A stretch of 64,000 bases of DNA. It comes from Candidatus Pantoea formicae (GTDB lineage Bacteria > Pseudomonadota > Gammaproteobacteria > Enterobacterales > Enterobacteriaceae). Made by a program: the position numbers and the translations under genes. Within the stretch, counting starts at the first letter, position 1; each line of letters opens with the position of its first letter. Location: contig NZ_VWXD01000012.1 of the NCBI RefSeq assembly GCF_011752625.1, positions 1-64,000 on the forward strand, in the 5' to 3' direction. Positions 8,314 to 18,351 of the stretch are shown here, one piece after another. The notes beneath the pieces were generated by a model. It worked only from the letters and a program-made list of their open reading frames with translations. It did no database searches and was not told the DNA's origin.

Positions 8314-9685
8314 ACGCCAGGCGCTTTTTCGCTTCAGCGATGGCAAACGCCACCTGCTGTGGTGACACGCCACCTTGCGCATTACGCTTGTCGAGGCAAG
8401 ATTGCAGCGACAGGATCGGATAGACATCATCTTCAATCACAGCACTAAACTGCTTAAGCTGCGCCAGGCTTAACGCTTCCAGCGCCACGCCCTGCTTGAT
8501 CGCCTCAACCACGGTTTCACCAACAATGTGGTGCGCCTCACGGAAAGGAACCCCTTTGGCGACCAGATAATCCGCCAGTTCGGTGGAGTTGGCGTAACCC
8601 TGCTCGGCCGCTTCCTGGCAACGTGGGCGTTTCACCTGAATGCCATCCAGCACCAGTACCGACATGTGCAAACAGTCGACCCAGGTATCAAGCGCATCGA
8701 ACAGCCCCTCTTTGTCTTCCTGCATATCTTTGTTGTAGGCCAGCGGCAGACCTTTCAGCGTCATCATCATGCCGGTCAGTGCGCCCTGCACACGGCCACA
8801 TTTACCGCGAATCAGTTCCAGTGCATCTGGGTTCTTTTTCTGCGGCATCAGTGATGAGCCTGACGTCACTTTGTCCGACAGCTCGAGGAAACCTGCCTCA
8901 CCGGTGTTGAAGAAGATCAGGTCTTCAGCGAAACGTGAGAGGTGAATCATGCCGATTGAGGCATCAGACAGCAGTTCCAGCACGTGGTCACGATCAGACA
9001 CGGTATCAAGGCTGTTACGTGTGGCAGACGCGAAGCCTAACCAGCCGGCCAGCTGCTGGCGGTCAATCTCATATGCAGTTCCGGCCAGTGCACCACAGCC
9101 CAGCGGGCTCACATCTAAGCGCTTCAGCGTATCCTGTAGACGGCTCTCATCACGTGCCAGCATCTCGACATACGCCAGACACCAGTGTGCAAAGGTCACC
9201 GGCTGCGCACGTTGCAGGTGCGTGTAGCCTGGCATCACTGCATCCTGATTAGCTTCTGCGGTAGCAACCAGCGCAGATTGCAGCTCGCGCGTCGCATCCA
9301 GCAATACTGCAACCTGCTCTTTGCACCACAATTTCAGATCGGTAGCGACCTGGTCATTACGGCTACGGCCGGTGTGCAGTTTTTTACCCAGTGCACCCAC
9401 TTTGTCGATCAGCTTTCCTTCTACCCAGCTGTGAATATCTTCCGCATCGCTTTGCAGAATCTGCTCTGGATTAGCGCGTACTTCTGCCAGCAGTTCATTC
9501 AATGCCGCTTCCAGTTGCTGTTGCTCATCACTGCTCAGCACGTTGACGGTCACCAGCGCTTTCGACCACGCCACTGAACCGATGATGTCCTGCTCCGCCA
9601 GACGATAGTCAAAACGCAGTGAATCGTTGAACTGTTTGAACCGTTGGTCTGCTGCCTGCGAAAAACGTCCGCCCCAAAGTGCCAT
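8312..9685 (-). CDS. argH: argininosuccinate lyase
   Basis: ArgH is the last step of arginine synthesis, splitting argininosuccinate into arginine and fumarate. The 457-residue product carries the fumarase/aspartase-superfamily signature [12 protein letters not shown] and closely matches E. coli ArgH. Two ATGs lie six bases apart. AGGAG at 9698-9694 is 8 bases from the one at 9685 but only 2 from the upstream one, so 9685 is taken as the start, giving MALWGGRF as in E. coli. The gene is the last of the argCBGH run. Confidence 0.95.
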   Translation of the reverse strand: MALWGGRFSQAADQRFKQFNDSLRFDYRLAEQDIIGSVAWSKALVTVNVLSSDEQQQLEAALNELLAEVRANPEQILQSDAEDIHSWVEGKLIDKVGALGKKLHTGRSRNDQVATDLKLWCKEQVAVLLDATRELQSALVATAEANQDAVMPGYTHLQRAQPVTFAHWCLAYVEMLARDESRLQDTLKRLDVSPLGCGALAGTAYEIDRQQLAGWLGFASATRNSLDTVSDRDHVLELLSDASIGMIHLSRFAEDLIFFNTGEAGFLELSDKVTSGSSLMPQKKNPDALELIRGKCGRVQGALTGMMMTLKGLPLAYNKDMQEDKEGLFDALDTWVDCLHMSVLVLDGIQVKRPRCQEAAEQGYANSTELADYLVAKGVPFREAHHIVGETVVEAIKQGVALEALSLAQLKQFSAVIEDDVYPILSLQSCLDKRNAQGGVSPQQVAFAIAEAKKRLA

Positions 9686-9713
9686 CTGCATTACTCCTGA
9701 ATCTGGTTAAACA

Positions 9714-9736
9714 AAGGGCGGCTCGAGGCCGCCCTT
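9714..9736 (-). other. intercistronic hairpin between argG and argH
   Basis: A perfect 9 bp inverted repeat (AAGGGCGGC / GCCGCCCTT, 5-base loop) sits in the argG-argH gap. On the minus strand the stem is followed by TGTTTAAC, a poor T run. It may be a leaky terminator or an mRNA-stabilising hairpin that sets the argG:argH ratio. Confidence 0.6.
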
Positions 9737-9761
9737 GCAAAAAATGTTACCTGCTGCGGTC

Positions 9762-10979
9762 TTACTTCTTCTGCTCGTTCAGCGCACGGATGCGTGAAGA
9801 GAGAGAGAACAGACGAATGAAGCCGCCCGCATGGCTGTGATCGTACACTTCGTCTTCGCCGAAGGTGGCGAACTCTTCTGAGTACAGGCTGTTCGCCGAG
9901 GTTTTCTGAATCGCAGTAGCGTGGCCTTTATACAGCTGCAGCACCACTTCGCCATTCACCTCTTCTGCCAGTGATTCGGCAGCGGCCTGGATAGATTTAC
10001 GCAGCGGCGCGAACCAGCGACCGTCGTAAACCACGTAAGACATTTCATGGCCCAGCTGCTCACGCCATTTGAAGCTATCACGATCCAGTACCAGCTGTTC
10101 AACCGCACGCAGCGCGTTGACCATGATGGTGCCGCCAGGAGTTTCATAGCAGCCGCGAGATTTGATACCGACCAGACGGTTTTCCACGATGTCGATACGG
10201 CCCACGCCGTGTTTCGCACCCAGCACGTTCAGTTTTTCCAGGCACTGGAACGGGCTCAGCTTCTCGCCGTTTACCGCCACCACACGACCTTTCTCAACGG
10301 TCACGGTGACGTTCTCAGGCTGATCTGGCGCTTCCAGTGGATCAACGGTCCACACCCAGCAATCTTTGTTCGGTGCGTTCGCTGGGCTTTCCAGCACGCC
10401 ACCTTCAGTAGAGATGTGCCACGCGTTCTCATCACGGCTGTAGATTTTTTCCAGTGATGCGGTGGTCGGGATGTTACGCACTTTCAGGTAATCCAGCAGC
10501 GCTTCACGTGAACGCAGATCCCACTCACGCCATGGCGCAACCACTTTCAGCTGTGGCGCCAGCGCGGTATAGGTGGTTTCGAAACGCACCTGGTCATTAC
10601 CTTTACCAGTCGCACCGTGGCACAGCGCGTCTGCACCCACTTTCAGCGCCAGTTCAACCTGCGCTTTCGCGATGATAGGACGAGCCATTGAGGTGCCCAG
10701 CAGGTAAGTGCCTTCGTACAGTGCGCCAGTCTGCAAGACCGGGTAAACGTATTCACTGATGAACTCTTCACGCAGGTCAGCAACGTGACACTCAGAAGCA
10801 CCAGACTGCAGCGCTTTCTTCTCAACGCCTTCCAGATCGGCTGGGTCCTGGCCAATGTTGGCCACGAAAGCGACCACTTCACAGCCGCCGTAGTTCTCTT
10901 TCAACCATGGAATGATGGCTGAAGTATCCAGGCCGCCTGAATAGGCCAGAACGATTTTTTTGATGTTTTGCGTGCTCAT
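9762..10979 (-). CDS. argG: argininosuccinate synthase (short form)
   Basis: ArgG joins citrulline and aspartate with ATP to form argininosuccinate. The 405-residue protein begins with the PP-loop ATPase motif [12 protein letters not shown] (about residues 10-21) and contains [14 protein letters not shown]. It belongs to the shorter class common in many bacteria. The roughly 447-residue E. coli protein is a different class and is encoded elsewhere on the E. coli chromosome. AAGGA lies 8 bases before the ATG. The gene sits 15 bp after argB, which completes an argCBGH operon. Confidence 0.94.
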   Translation of the reverse strand: MSTQNIKKIVLAYSGGLDTSAIIPWLKENYGGCEVVAFVANIGQDPADLEGVEKKALQSGASECHVADLREEFISEYVYPVLQTGALYEGTYLLGTSMARPIIAKAQVELALKVGADALCHGATGKGNDQVRFETTYTALAPQLKVVAPWREWDLRSREALLDYLKVRNIPTTASLEKIYSRDENAWHISTEGGVLESPANAPNKDCWVWTVDPLEAPDQPENVTVTVEKGRVVAVNGEKLSPFQCLEKLNVLGAKHGVGRIDIVENRLVGIKSRGCYETPGGTIMVNALRAVEQLVLDRDSFKWREQLGHEMSYVVYDGRWFAPLRKSIQAAAESLAEEVNGEVVLQLYKGHATAIQKTSANSLYSEEFATFGEDEVYDHSHAGGFIRLFSLSSRIRALNEQKK

Positions 10980-10994
10980 GTCTTAAATCCTTGA

Positions 10995-11768
10995 TTATGC
11001 GAGAATCCGGGTGCCAATCGACACGCCGTTGAAAAGGGTTGGCAGCTGTTCAGCATGGCGCCAGCTAGCAATATCGACCGGACGACCCAGCGTACGGGCC
11101 GCATCCAGCGCGGCATTCACTTTCACGATCATGCCATCGGTAATGATGCCTTGGGCGATCAGCTGTTCGGCTTTCTCTGCGGTCATTTCTTCAATGCGCT
11201 GACCCTTACCATCGAGAATACCGCTCACATCAGACAACAGCACTAAATCTGCACCGATAGTGGATGCCAGTGCGGTTGCAGCCTGGTCAGCGTTGACGTT
11301 CATCAACTCACCGCCGTCGGTAATACCAATCGAGCTGATCACCGGCATATATCCGGCACTCAGTAAGGTGTTCACCAGCGCAGGATTGCCCGGAGTGGCA
11401 TTGCCCACATGGCCGAGTTCTTCGTCGAACTGCGCCACATTCACCAAGCCTGCATCGCCCAGGCACAAGCCCACTGCACCAATGCCGTATTTCTTCGCCC
11501 ATGCCAGCAACGTTTTGTTCGCGGTGCCCGCTAAAGCACCGGTAATAATGTCAATCTGATCGGCCGGCGTCACGCGTAAACCGTTCTTCTTTTTCACCGG
11601 CAGTGCGAGCTTCTTCATCAACTCGTCAACCAGGCAGCCGCCGCCGTGAACAATGATCAGCGGACGCTGATACTCATTGCGGTAGGCCAGCAGCGCATCA
11701 AACAGACGGGCCAGCGCTTCTTCGCTATCCAGCAGTACGCCGCCCAGCTTAATGATCAATGGATTCAT
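10995..11768 (-). CDS. argB: acetylglutamate kinase
   Basis: ArgB phosphorylates N-acetylglutamate, the second step of arginine synthesis. The 257-residue amino-acid-kinase fold protein has [10 protein letters not shown] at the N-terminus (phosphate binding), the glycine-rich [13 protein letters not shown] and [12 protein letters not shown]. It matches E. coli ArgB in length and sequence. It lies 15 bp downstream of argC and 15 bp upstream of argG in one transcription unit. Confidence 0.95.
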   Translation of the reverse strand: MNPLIIKLGGVLLDSEEALARLFDALLAYRNEYQRPLIIVHGGGCLVDELMKKLALPVKKKNGLRVTPADQIDIITGALAGTANKTLLAWAKKYGIGAVGLCLGDAGLVNVAQFDEELGHVGNATPGNPALVNTLLSAGYMPVISSIGITDGGELMNVNADQAATALASTIGADLVLLSDVSGILDGKGQRIEEMTAEKAEQLIAQGIITDGMIVKVNAALDAARTLGRPVDIASWRHAEQLPTLFNGVSIGTRILA

Positions 11769-11783
11769 TGCAGTTTCCGTCCG

Positions 11784-12788
11784 TTAAATCAGTGACAGCG
11801 TTTCGGGGAAGCCGAAACGAATGTTTAAACACTGAACCGCCTGTGAAGAGGCGCCTTTCAGCAGGTTATCTTCCGCAGCGACCACAATCAGATGCTCACC
11901 CTGCATTGCAAAGCCGATATCGCAGAATGGTTGGCCGACCACCGCTTTCAGTGCAGGTACACCCTTGTCATACACGCGCACCAAGGGTTTGTCGTGGTAG
12001 GCCTTATGGAAGGCATCCGCCACATCTTGCTGCGTCACGCCTGCTTTCAGGCGGCAGGTGGTGGTGGACAGAATTCCGCGTGGGAAGCTGCCCAGATGCG
12101 GGGTGAAGATCACGGGCGTACCGAGATGCGCCACGATTTCAGGATGATGGCGATGATTGAACAGGCCATAAGGCTGCAGGCTCACTTCACAGAAGCTGGT
12201 GCCAACATTGGCTTTACGCCCTGCGCCGCTCACGCCGCTGGTCGCATTGATCACCGGCCATTGTGCATCGTTAAGCAAACCGGCTTCAACCAGCGGCTTC
12301 AATGACAATTGTGCGGCCGTTGGGTAGCAACCCGGCACAGCAACCAGCTGTGCATCTTTAATTTTGTCGTGCTGCCATTCGGCCAAGCCATAGACGGCTT
12401 TATCCAGCCAATCCTGATGTTGATGGCTGAAACCATAATATTGGGTATAGAAGGCATCGTCGTTGACGCGGAAAGCACCGGAAAGATCGAAAACGACACA
12501 GCCCGCTTTGAGGAATTCAGGCGCCAGATCGTGGCTCACTTCATGGGCGGTACACAGGAACACCACATCGACTTTATCGGCCCATTCGGCGGCATCGCTC
12601 AGCGGCTGCAGAGGCATATCCACAATGCCTTTGAGCTGCGGATGCAAATCCGACAGTAATTTTCCGGCATCCGGGCTTTGCGCTGAAACCGCCAAAGCGG
12701 TTATGTTCATATGCGGATGGCGATTCAGGTAGGTGGCAAGCTCTACGCCAGCATAACCACTGGCACCAACGATCAGCGTATTCAACAT
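11784..12788 (-). CDS. argC: N-acetyl-gamma-glutamyl-phosphate reductase
   Basis: ArgC reduces acetylglutamyl phosphate with NADPH to the semialdehyde. The 334-residue product opens with the Rossmann motif [13 protein letters not shown]. The catalytic cysteine is in [12 protein letters not shown]. The start at 12788 ([10 protein letters not shown]) equals the E. coli start and gives the same length. An upstream in-frame extension of 28 residues has no family support. It is the first gene of argCBGH and diverges from argE over ARG boxes, so arginine-ArgR should repress both directions. Confidence 0.95.
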   Translation of the reverse strand: MLNTLIVGASGYAGVELATYLNRHPHMNITALAVSAQSPDAGKLLSDLHPQLKGIVDMPLQPLSDAAEWADKVDVVFLCTAHEVSHDLAPEFLKAGCVVFDLSGAFRVNDDAFYTQYYGFSHQHQDWLDKAVYGLAEWQHDKIKDAQLVAVPGCYPTAAQLSLKPLVEAGLLNDAQWPVINATSGVSGAGRKANVGTSFCEVSLQPYGLFNHRHHPEIVAHLGTPVIFTPHLGSFPRGILSTTTCRLKAGVTQQDVADAFHKAYHDKPLVRVYDKGVPALKAVVGQPFCDIGFAMQGEHLIVVAAEDNLLKGASSQAVQCLNIRFGFPETLSLI

Positions 12789-12893
12789 CAGGCTGTATAC
12801 CTTATTACAGTCACACGTTCCGGGTCGCGGCCTTGCCCCGTTGCCCACGATGCCGTTTGCAGAAGATATCATCCTTCACAAGCAAGCGACGTT

Positions 12894-12936
12894 ATTGTAT
12901 TTTTATTCACTATTAATGCATGAATATTGATACATC
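12894..12936. promoter_or_regulatory. tandem ARG boxes (ArgR operators) between argC and argE
   Basis: ATTGTATTTTTATTCACT (12894-12911) fits the ARG box consensus WNTGNATWWWWATNCANW at every position. A second, weaker box follows. Either 12915-12932 (21 bp centre to centre, the usual pair spacing) or the better-scoring 12919-12936 could be the second box. Divergent repression of argCBGH and argE is known for E. coli. Confidence 0.85.
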
Positions 12937-12957
12937 CTAACCCAAGGACCGTCAACA

Positions 12958-14106
12958 GTGAAGACAAAATTACCACCTTTTATCGAACTCTACCGCCAGC
13001 TGATTGCCACACCATCGATCAGCGCCACCGACAGCGCGATGGATCAGAGCAATGAAACTTTAATCAATTTGCTGGCGGGCTGGTTCCGCGATTTGGGCTT
13101 CAGTGTCGAGGTGCAACCTGTACCGGGCACACGCCACAAATTCAACATGCTGGCACGCAGCGGATTGGGTGCGGGTGGCCTGCTGCTGGCCGGTCATACC
13201 GACACCGTTCCTTATGATGATGGCCGCTGGACGCGCGATCCCTTCACCCTGACTGAACACGACAACAAGCTTTACGGTTTGGGTACGGCGGATATGAAAG
13301 GCTTCTTTGCTTTTATTCTGGATGCACTGCGTGACGTTGACGTGACCAAACTCAGCAAGCCGCTGTATATTCTCGCCACCGCCGACGAAGAAACGACCAT
13401 GGCCGGTGCGAAATATTTTTCAGAAACCACCCAGCTGCGCCCGGATTGCGCCATCATCGGTGAGCCAACCTCATTGAAACCCGTGCGTGCGCACAAAGGC
13501 CACCTGTCACATGCCATCCGTATTCAGGGCCAGTCCGGTCACTCCAGCGATCCCGCGCGCGGAGTGAACGCCATTGAATTGATGCATGAGTCGATTACTC
13601 ACTTGATGCAGCTGCGTAACACGTTGAAAGAGCGTTACAACCACGATGGTTTCGCGATCCCCTATCCGACCATGAACTTTGGCCACATTCACGGTGGCGA
13701 TGCGGCGAACCGTATTTGCGCCTGCTGCGAATTACATATGGATATTCGTCCGCTGCCGGGTTTAACCCTGAGCGATCTGGATGGTCTGCTGAACGAAGCG
13801 CTGGCGCCAGTGAGTGAGCGTTGGCCGGGGCGTTTAACGGTTGGAGAGCTGCATCCACCGATTCCTGGCTATGAATGCCCTGCGGATCATGAGTTGGTAA
13901 AAGTGGTGGAGAAACTGCTGGGTGTGCCGACTGAAGTGGTGAACTATTGCACCGAAGCGCCTTTTATCCAGCAATTGTGTCCAACCCTGGTATTAGGACC
14001 GGGATCGATCAATCAAGCCCACCAACCTGATGAGTTTATTGATACCGCATTTATTAAGCCAACTCATGCGCTTATCACGCAGGTTGTTCAGCATTTTTGT
14101 CGCTGA
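12958..14106 (+). CDS. argE: acetylornithine deacetylase
   Basis: ArgE removes the acetyl group from N-acetylornithine to give ornithine. This 382-residue M20-family metalloenzyme has metal-ligand motifs [15 protein letters not shown] and [11 protein letters not shown] histidine lies near the end in INQAHQPDE. The start is GTG at 12958, with AAGGA nine bases upstream. It is divergent from argC and shares its ARG-box control region. The presence of ArgE indicates the linear acetyl-cycle variant used by enterobacteria. Confidence 0.95.
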   Translation: MKTKLPPFIELYRQLIATPSISATDSAMDQSNETLINLLAGWFRDLGFSVEVQPVPGTRHKFNMLARSGLGAGGLLLAGHTDTVPYDDGRWTRDPFTLTEHDNKLYGLGTADMKGFFAFILDALRDVDVTKLSKPLYILATADEETTMAGAKYFSETTQLRPDCAIIGEPTSLKPVRAHKGHLSHAIRIQGQSGHSSDPARGVNAIELMHESITHLMQLRNTLKERYNHDGFAIPYPTMNFGHIHGGDAANRICACCELHMDIRPLPGLTLSDLDGLLNEALAPVSERWPGRLTVGELHPPIPGYECPADHELVKVVEKLLGVPTEVVNYCTEAPFIQQLCPTLVLGPGSINQAHQPDEFIDTAFIKPTHALITQVVQHFCR

Positions 14107-14118
14107 TGAATAATGGAT

Positions 14119-14152
14119 GGGGCAATTCACTGTTAAAACAGCAAATTGCCCC
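14119..14152 (+). terminator. probable terminator after argE
   Basis: GGGGCAATT / AATTGCCCC form a 9 bp stem with an inner CTGTT / AACAG stem. The following sequence GTCATTGTTC has few consecutive Ts, so efficiency is uncertain. Confidence 0.6.
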
Positions 14153-14258
14153 GTCATTGTTCGGGAATTGATAATAAGAATAACTTATCTCGCTTCCTCC
14201 CAAGTTAATTCTATGAATTTCCGTGAGTTAGCAGCGAATTATTGTCAATTTAAGTCAA

Positions 14259-14288
14259 TTGACGAACAGTAAGAACCGTGGCTAGATA
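14259..14288 (+). promoter_or_regulatory. possible ppc promoter
   Basis: A TTGACG -35 (14259-14264) and a TAGATA -10 (14283-14288) have an 18 bp spacer. The -35 overlaps a 10 bp palindrome, GTCAATTGAC, which is preceded by a direct repeat of GTCAATT. The leader to the ppc ATG would be about 60 nt. Assigned by eye only. Confidence 0.4.
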
Positions 14289-14352
14289 AAAGACGATGTT
14301 ATGCCCGTTGGGTGTAAGGGTACTTTAAAGACGATAAGGGTGTCAGGGTCAA

Positions 14353-17004
14353 ATGAACGAACAATATTCCGCAATGCGAAGTAATGTCAGTATGCTCGGC
14401 AAACTGCTCGGGGATACGATTAAGGATGCACTGGGAGAGAACATTCTCGACAAGGTGGAGACGATCCGTAAGCTCTCTAAGTCATCCCGCGCAGGCAATG
14501 ACACCGATCGTAAGGAACTGCTGAACACGCTGCAAAACCTGTCTAATGACGAGTTACTGCCTGTTGCGCGTGCTTTTAGCCAGTTCCTCAACCTGACCAA
14601 CGTGGCCGAACAGTACCAAACCATTTCCCGCAGCGGCGAGGGTGCAAATAACCCTGAGCTTCTGAAAAAAACCTTTGAGCACCTCAAACAGCAAGGCGAT
14701 CTGAGCGAAGCGGCCATCCGCCAAGCGATTGAATCACTGTCGCTGGAGCTGGTGCTTACCGCGCACCCAACCGAAATTACGCGCCGTACGCTGATCCACA
14801 TGCTGGGCGAAGTTAACAGCTGCTTACAGCAACTCGATCACAGCGATATCTCCGATTATGAGCGCACGCAGATCATGCGCCGCTTACGTCAACTAGTGGC
14901 ACAAGCCTGGCATACTGATGAAATCCGTAAGTATCGCCCAACGCCGATTGATGAAGCCAAATGGGGCTTTGCCGTGGTTGAAAACAGCCTGTGGCAAGGC
15001 GTGCCTGCTTTCCTGCGTGAGCTGAACGAGCAAGTCGAAGAGACCTTTGGCATCAAACTGCCTGTGGATTTTGTGCCGGTACAATTCACCTCATGGATGG
15101 GCGGTGACCGCGACGGTAACCCGAACGTCACTGCGCCGATCACGCGCCACGCGATGCAACTGAGCCGCTGGAAAGCCGCCGATCTGTTCCTGCGCGATGT
15201 CAGTGTGCTGATCTCAGAGCTGTCGATGGCAGAATGCAACGACGAAGTCCGTGAACTCTGTGGCGATCCTGAAGCCATGGAACCTTATCGCATGATCCTC
15301 AAGCGCATCCGCAGCCAGCTGATGACCACGCAAGCCTATCTGGGCCGTCGTTTGAAAGGCGAGCGCCTGCCGCGTCCAGTGGATCTGCTGGTCTCCAACG
15401 ATCAGCTGTGGCAGCCGTTGTTCGCTATCTACCAATCGCTGCAACAGTGCGGCATGGGCATTGTCGCCAACGGTCAATTGCTGGATACGTTGCGCCGCGT
15501 GAAGTGCTTTGGTGTGCCGCTGGTGCGCATCGATATTCGTCAGGAGAGCACACGTCATACCGAAGCCATTGCTGAAGTCACGCGTTACCTCGGCCTCGGT
15601 GATTATGAAAGCTGGTCAGAAGCCGATAAGCAGGCATTCCTGATCCGTGAACTGAATTCCAAGCGTCCGCTGCTGCCACATCAATGGGAGCCAAGCGACA
15701 ATACCCGTGAAGTGTTGGATACCTGTAAAGTGGTGGCCGAAGCGCCACAAGGTTCCATCGCTTCCTACGTGATTTCGATGGCCAAAACGCCATCAGACGT
15801 GCTGGCGGTACATCTGCTGCTGAAAGAAGCGGGCATTCCTTATGCAATGCCTGTCGCACCGCTGTTCGAAACGCTTGACGATTTGAACAATGCCAATGAC
15901 GTGATGACGCAGTTGCTGAATATCGACTGGTATCGCGGCTTCATTAACGGCAAACAGATGGTGATGATTGGTTATTCCGACTCAGCGAAAGATGCCGGTG
16001 TGATGGCGGCGAGCTGGGCGCAATACGAAGCACAAGATGCGCTGATCAAAACCTGTGAAAAAGCGGGCATTACCCTGACGCTGTTCCACGGACGCGGGGG
16101 TTCAATTGGCCGTGGCGGCGCACCTGCGCACGCAGCACTGCTGTCACAACCGCCGGGCAGCCTGAAAGGCGGCCTGCGCGTGACCGAACAGGGCGAGATG
16201 ATTCGCTTCAAGTACGGTTTGCCAGAAGTCACCATCGCCAGCTTGTCTCTTTATACCGGCGCAATTCTCGAAGCCAACCTGATGCCACCGCCAGAGCCTA
16301 AGCGCGAGTGGAAAGAGATCATGAACGGTCTGTCTGCCCATTCCTGCGCCATGTATCGCGGTTATGTGCGTGAAAACCCGGACTTCGTGCCGTACTTCCG
16401 TTCGGCAACGCCAGAGCAAGAGCTGGGCAAATTGCCGCTCGGTTCGCGCCCGGCGAAGCGTCGTCCAACCGGCGGTGTTGAATCACTGCGCGCGATTCCA
16501 TGGATCTTCGCCTGGACACAGAACCGCCTGATGCTGCCCGCCTGGCTGGGTGCCGGTGCGGCATTGCAGAAAGCGATGGATGAAGGTCATCAGAATCAGT
16601 TGGAAGCAATGTGCAGTGAGTGGCCGTTCTTCGCCACGCGTCTTGGCATGCTGGAGATGGTGTTCTCGAAAGCCGACCTGTGGTTGGCGGAATACTACGA
16701 TCAGCGTCTGGTGGATAAATCATTGTGGCCGCTGGGCCAGCAGCTGCGCGATCAACTGGCTGCCGATATTAAAGCGGTGCTGACCATCGCCAACGATGCG
16801 CACTTAATGGCTGACCAGCCATGGATCGCCGAATCCATCGCCTTGCGTAACGTTTACACCGATCCGCTCAACGTGTTGCAGGCTGAACTGCTGCATCGTG
16901 CGCGTGCGCAGGAAGCGCGTGGTGATGAGCCAGATGCGCGTGTTGAACAAGCGCTGATGGTGACGATTGCGGGTGTTGCTGCGGGTATGCGTAATACGGG
17001 CTAG
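14353..17004 (+). CDS. ppc: phosphoenolpyruvate carboxylase
   Basis: Ppc carboxylates phosphoenolpyruvate to oxaloacetate, the anaplerotic feed of the TCA cycle. It has 883 residues, the same as E. coli. Catalytic regions are visible: HPTEITRR with the active-site histidine near residue 138, [14 protein letters not shown], and the mobile glycine-rich loop [14 protein letters not shown]. The highly conserved C-terminus GMRNTG is intact. AGGG precedes the ATG. In E. coli a long block including katG and gldA separates ppc from metF. Here only about 236 bp lie between them, and these contain terminators and a palindromic repeat. Confidence 0.97.
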   Translation: MNEQYSAMRSNVSMLGKLLGDTIKDALGENILDKVETIRKLSKSSRAGNDTDRKELLNTLQNLSNDELLPVARAFSQFLNLTNVAEQYQTISRSGEGANNPELLKKTFEHLKQQGDLSEAAIRQAIESLSLELVLTAHPTEITRRTLIHMLGEVNSCLQQLDHSDISDYERTQIMRRLRQLVAQAWHTDEIRKYRPTPIDEAKWGFAVVENSLWQGVPAFLRELNEQVEETFGIKLPVDFVPVQFTSWMGGDRDGNPNVTAPITRHAMQLSRWKAADLFLRDVSVLISELSMAECNDEVRELCGDPEAMEPYRMILKRIRSQLMTTQAYLGRRLKGERLPRPVDLLVSNDQLWQPLFAIYQSLQQCGMGIVANGQLLDTLRRVKCFGVPLVRIDIRQESTRHTEAIAEVTRYLGLGDYESWSEADKQAFLIRELNSKRPLLPHQWEPSDNTREVLDTCKVVAEAPQGSIASYVISMAKTPSDVLAVHLLLKEAGIPYAMPVAPLFETLDDLNNANDVMTQLLNIDWYRGFINGKQMVMIGYSDSAKDAGVMAASWAQYEAQDALIKTCEKAGITLTLFHGRGGSIGRGGAPAHAALLSQPPGSLKGGLRVTEQGEMIRFKYGLPEVTIASLSLYTGAILEANLMPPPEPKREWKEIMNGLSAHSCAMYRGYVRENPDFVPYFRSATPEQELGKLPLGSRPAKRRPTGGVESLRAIPWIFAWTQNRLMLPAWLGAGAALQKAMDEGHQNQLEAMCSEWPFFATRLGMLEMVFSKADLWLAEYYDQRLVDKSLWPLGQQLRDQLAADIKAVLTIANDAHLMADQPWIAESIALRNVYTDPLNVLQAELLHRARAQEARGDEPDARVEQALMVTIAGVAAGMRNTG

Positions 17005-17025
17005 TTGCGGAAAACGCTAATCATG

Positions 17026-17048
17026 AAGGGGCCAATGTGCCCCTTTTC
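17026..17048 (+). terminator. ppc terminator
   Basis: A 7 bp stem (AAGGGGC / GCCCCTT) with a 6-base loop is followed by TTCTTT. Confidence 0.75.
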
Positions 17049-17060
17049 TTTGGGCGGTGC

Positions 17061-17170
17061 GCGTCGCGGGAAGAGGCGACAAATTACGTAAAGTCGCTGT
17101 CTCGTCCCTGATCGCTCGGCGGGCGCCATCCATGGCGCTCGACGCTTTACTCCATTTGCCGCCTCTTCCC
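17061..17170. repeat. long imperfect palindrome, probable dispersed intergenic repeat
   Basis: The outer arms GGGAAGAGGCGACAAAT (17068-17084) and its near-perfect reverse complement (17154-17170) match at 16 of 17 positions. Inside, GTAAAG-TCG (17088) pairs with CGACGCTTTAC (17141) with a small bulge. The centre holds GCGCCAT CC ATGGCGC (17123-17138). The whole could fold into one long stem. The form is like enterobacterial intergenic repeats (REP/ERIC-type or a small MITE), but I cannot name the family and saw no second copy in this window. Confidence 0.65.
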
Positions 17171-17190
17171 ACTATGTAAGCCAGTGCCCA

Positions 17191-17217
17191 TAAAAAAGAG
17201 GGCGCATTGGCCCTCTT
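17191..17217 (-). terminator. metF terminator
   Basis: A 7 bp stem AAGAGGG / CCCTCTT with an 8-base loop is followed on the minus strand by a run of Ts. Confidence 0.85.
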
Positions 17218-17240
17218 CTTCGTGATTCCATTTCAGATAA

Positions 17241-18164
<924 letters not shown>

Positions 18165-18180
18165 TTAACTTGCGGCCTGC

Positions 18181-18212
18181 GAACATCCATACGTTTAGAC
18201 GTCCAGACGCAC
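18181..18212. promoter_or_regulatory. MetJ operator (tandem met boxes) of metF
   Basis: Read on the minus strand, consecutive 8-mers resemble AGACGTCT: GTGCGTCT (18212-18205), GGACGTCT (18204-18197, 7 of 8), AAACGTAT (18196-18189, 6 of 8) and GGATGTTC (18188-18181, weak). The phasing and position fit a metF operator. Confidence 0.8.
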
Positions 18213-18310
18213 AAAATGAACGATTATTGGTTTAGCGTCAACTTAAAATTAATGTACAGCCGTGACAAAGATTCAATCAACATGAACGAGTTTCATGACA
18301 GGAAAGGCAG

Positions 18311-18340
18311 ATAAAATGCAGACGGCGAATGCCGTCTGCA
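18311..18340 (-). terminator. metL terminator
   Basis: A perfect 10 bp stem TGCAGACGGC / GCCGTCTGCA with a 4-base loop is followed on the minus strand by TTTTAT. Confidence 0.85.
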
Positions 18341-18351
18341 AGAGGGTGCGG

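Noticed and set aside
8211-8423. Small open frame of 70 codons across the argH end
   Set aside because: It runs through the OxyS-like terminator and into argH antisense, so it is unlikely to be translated.
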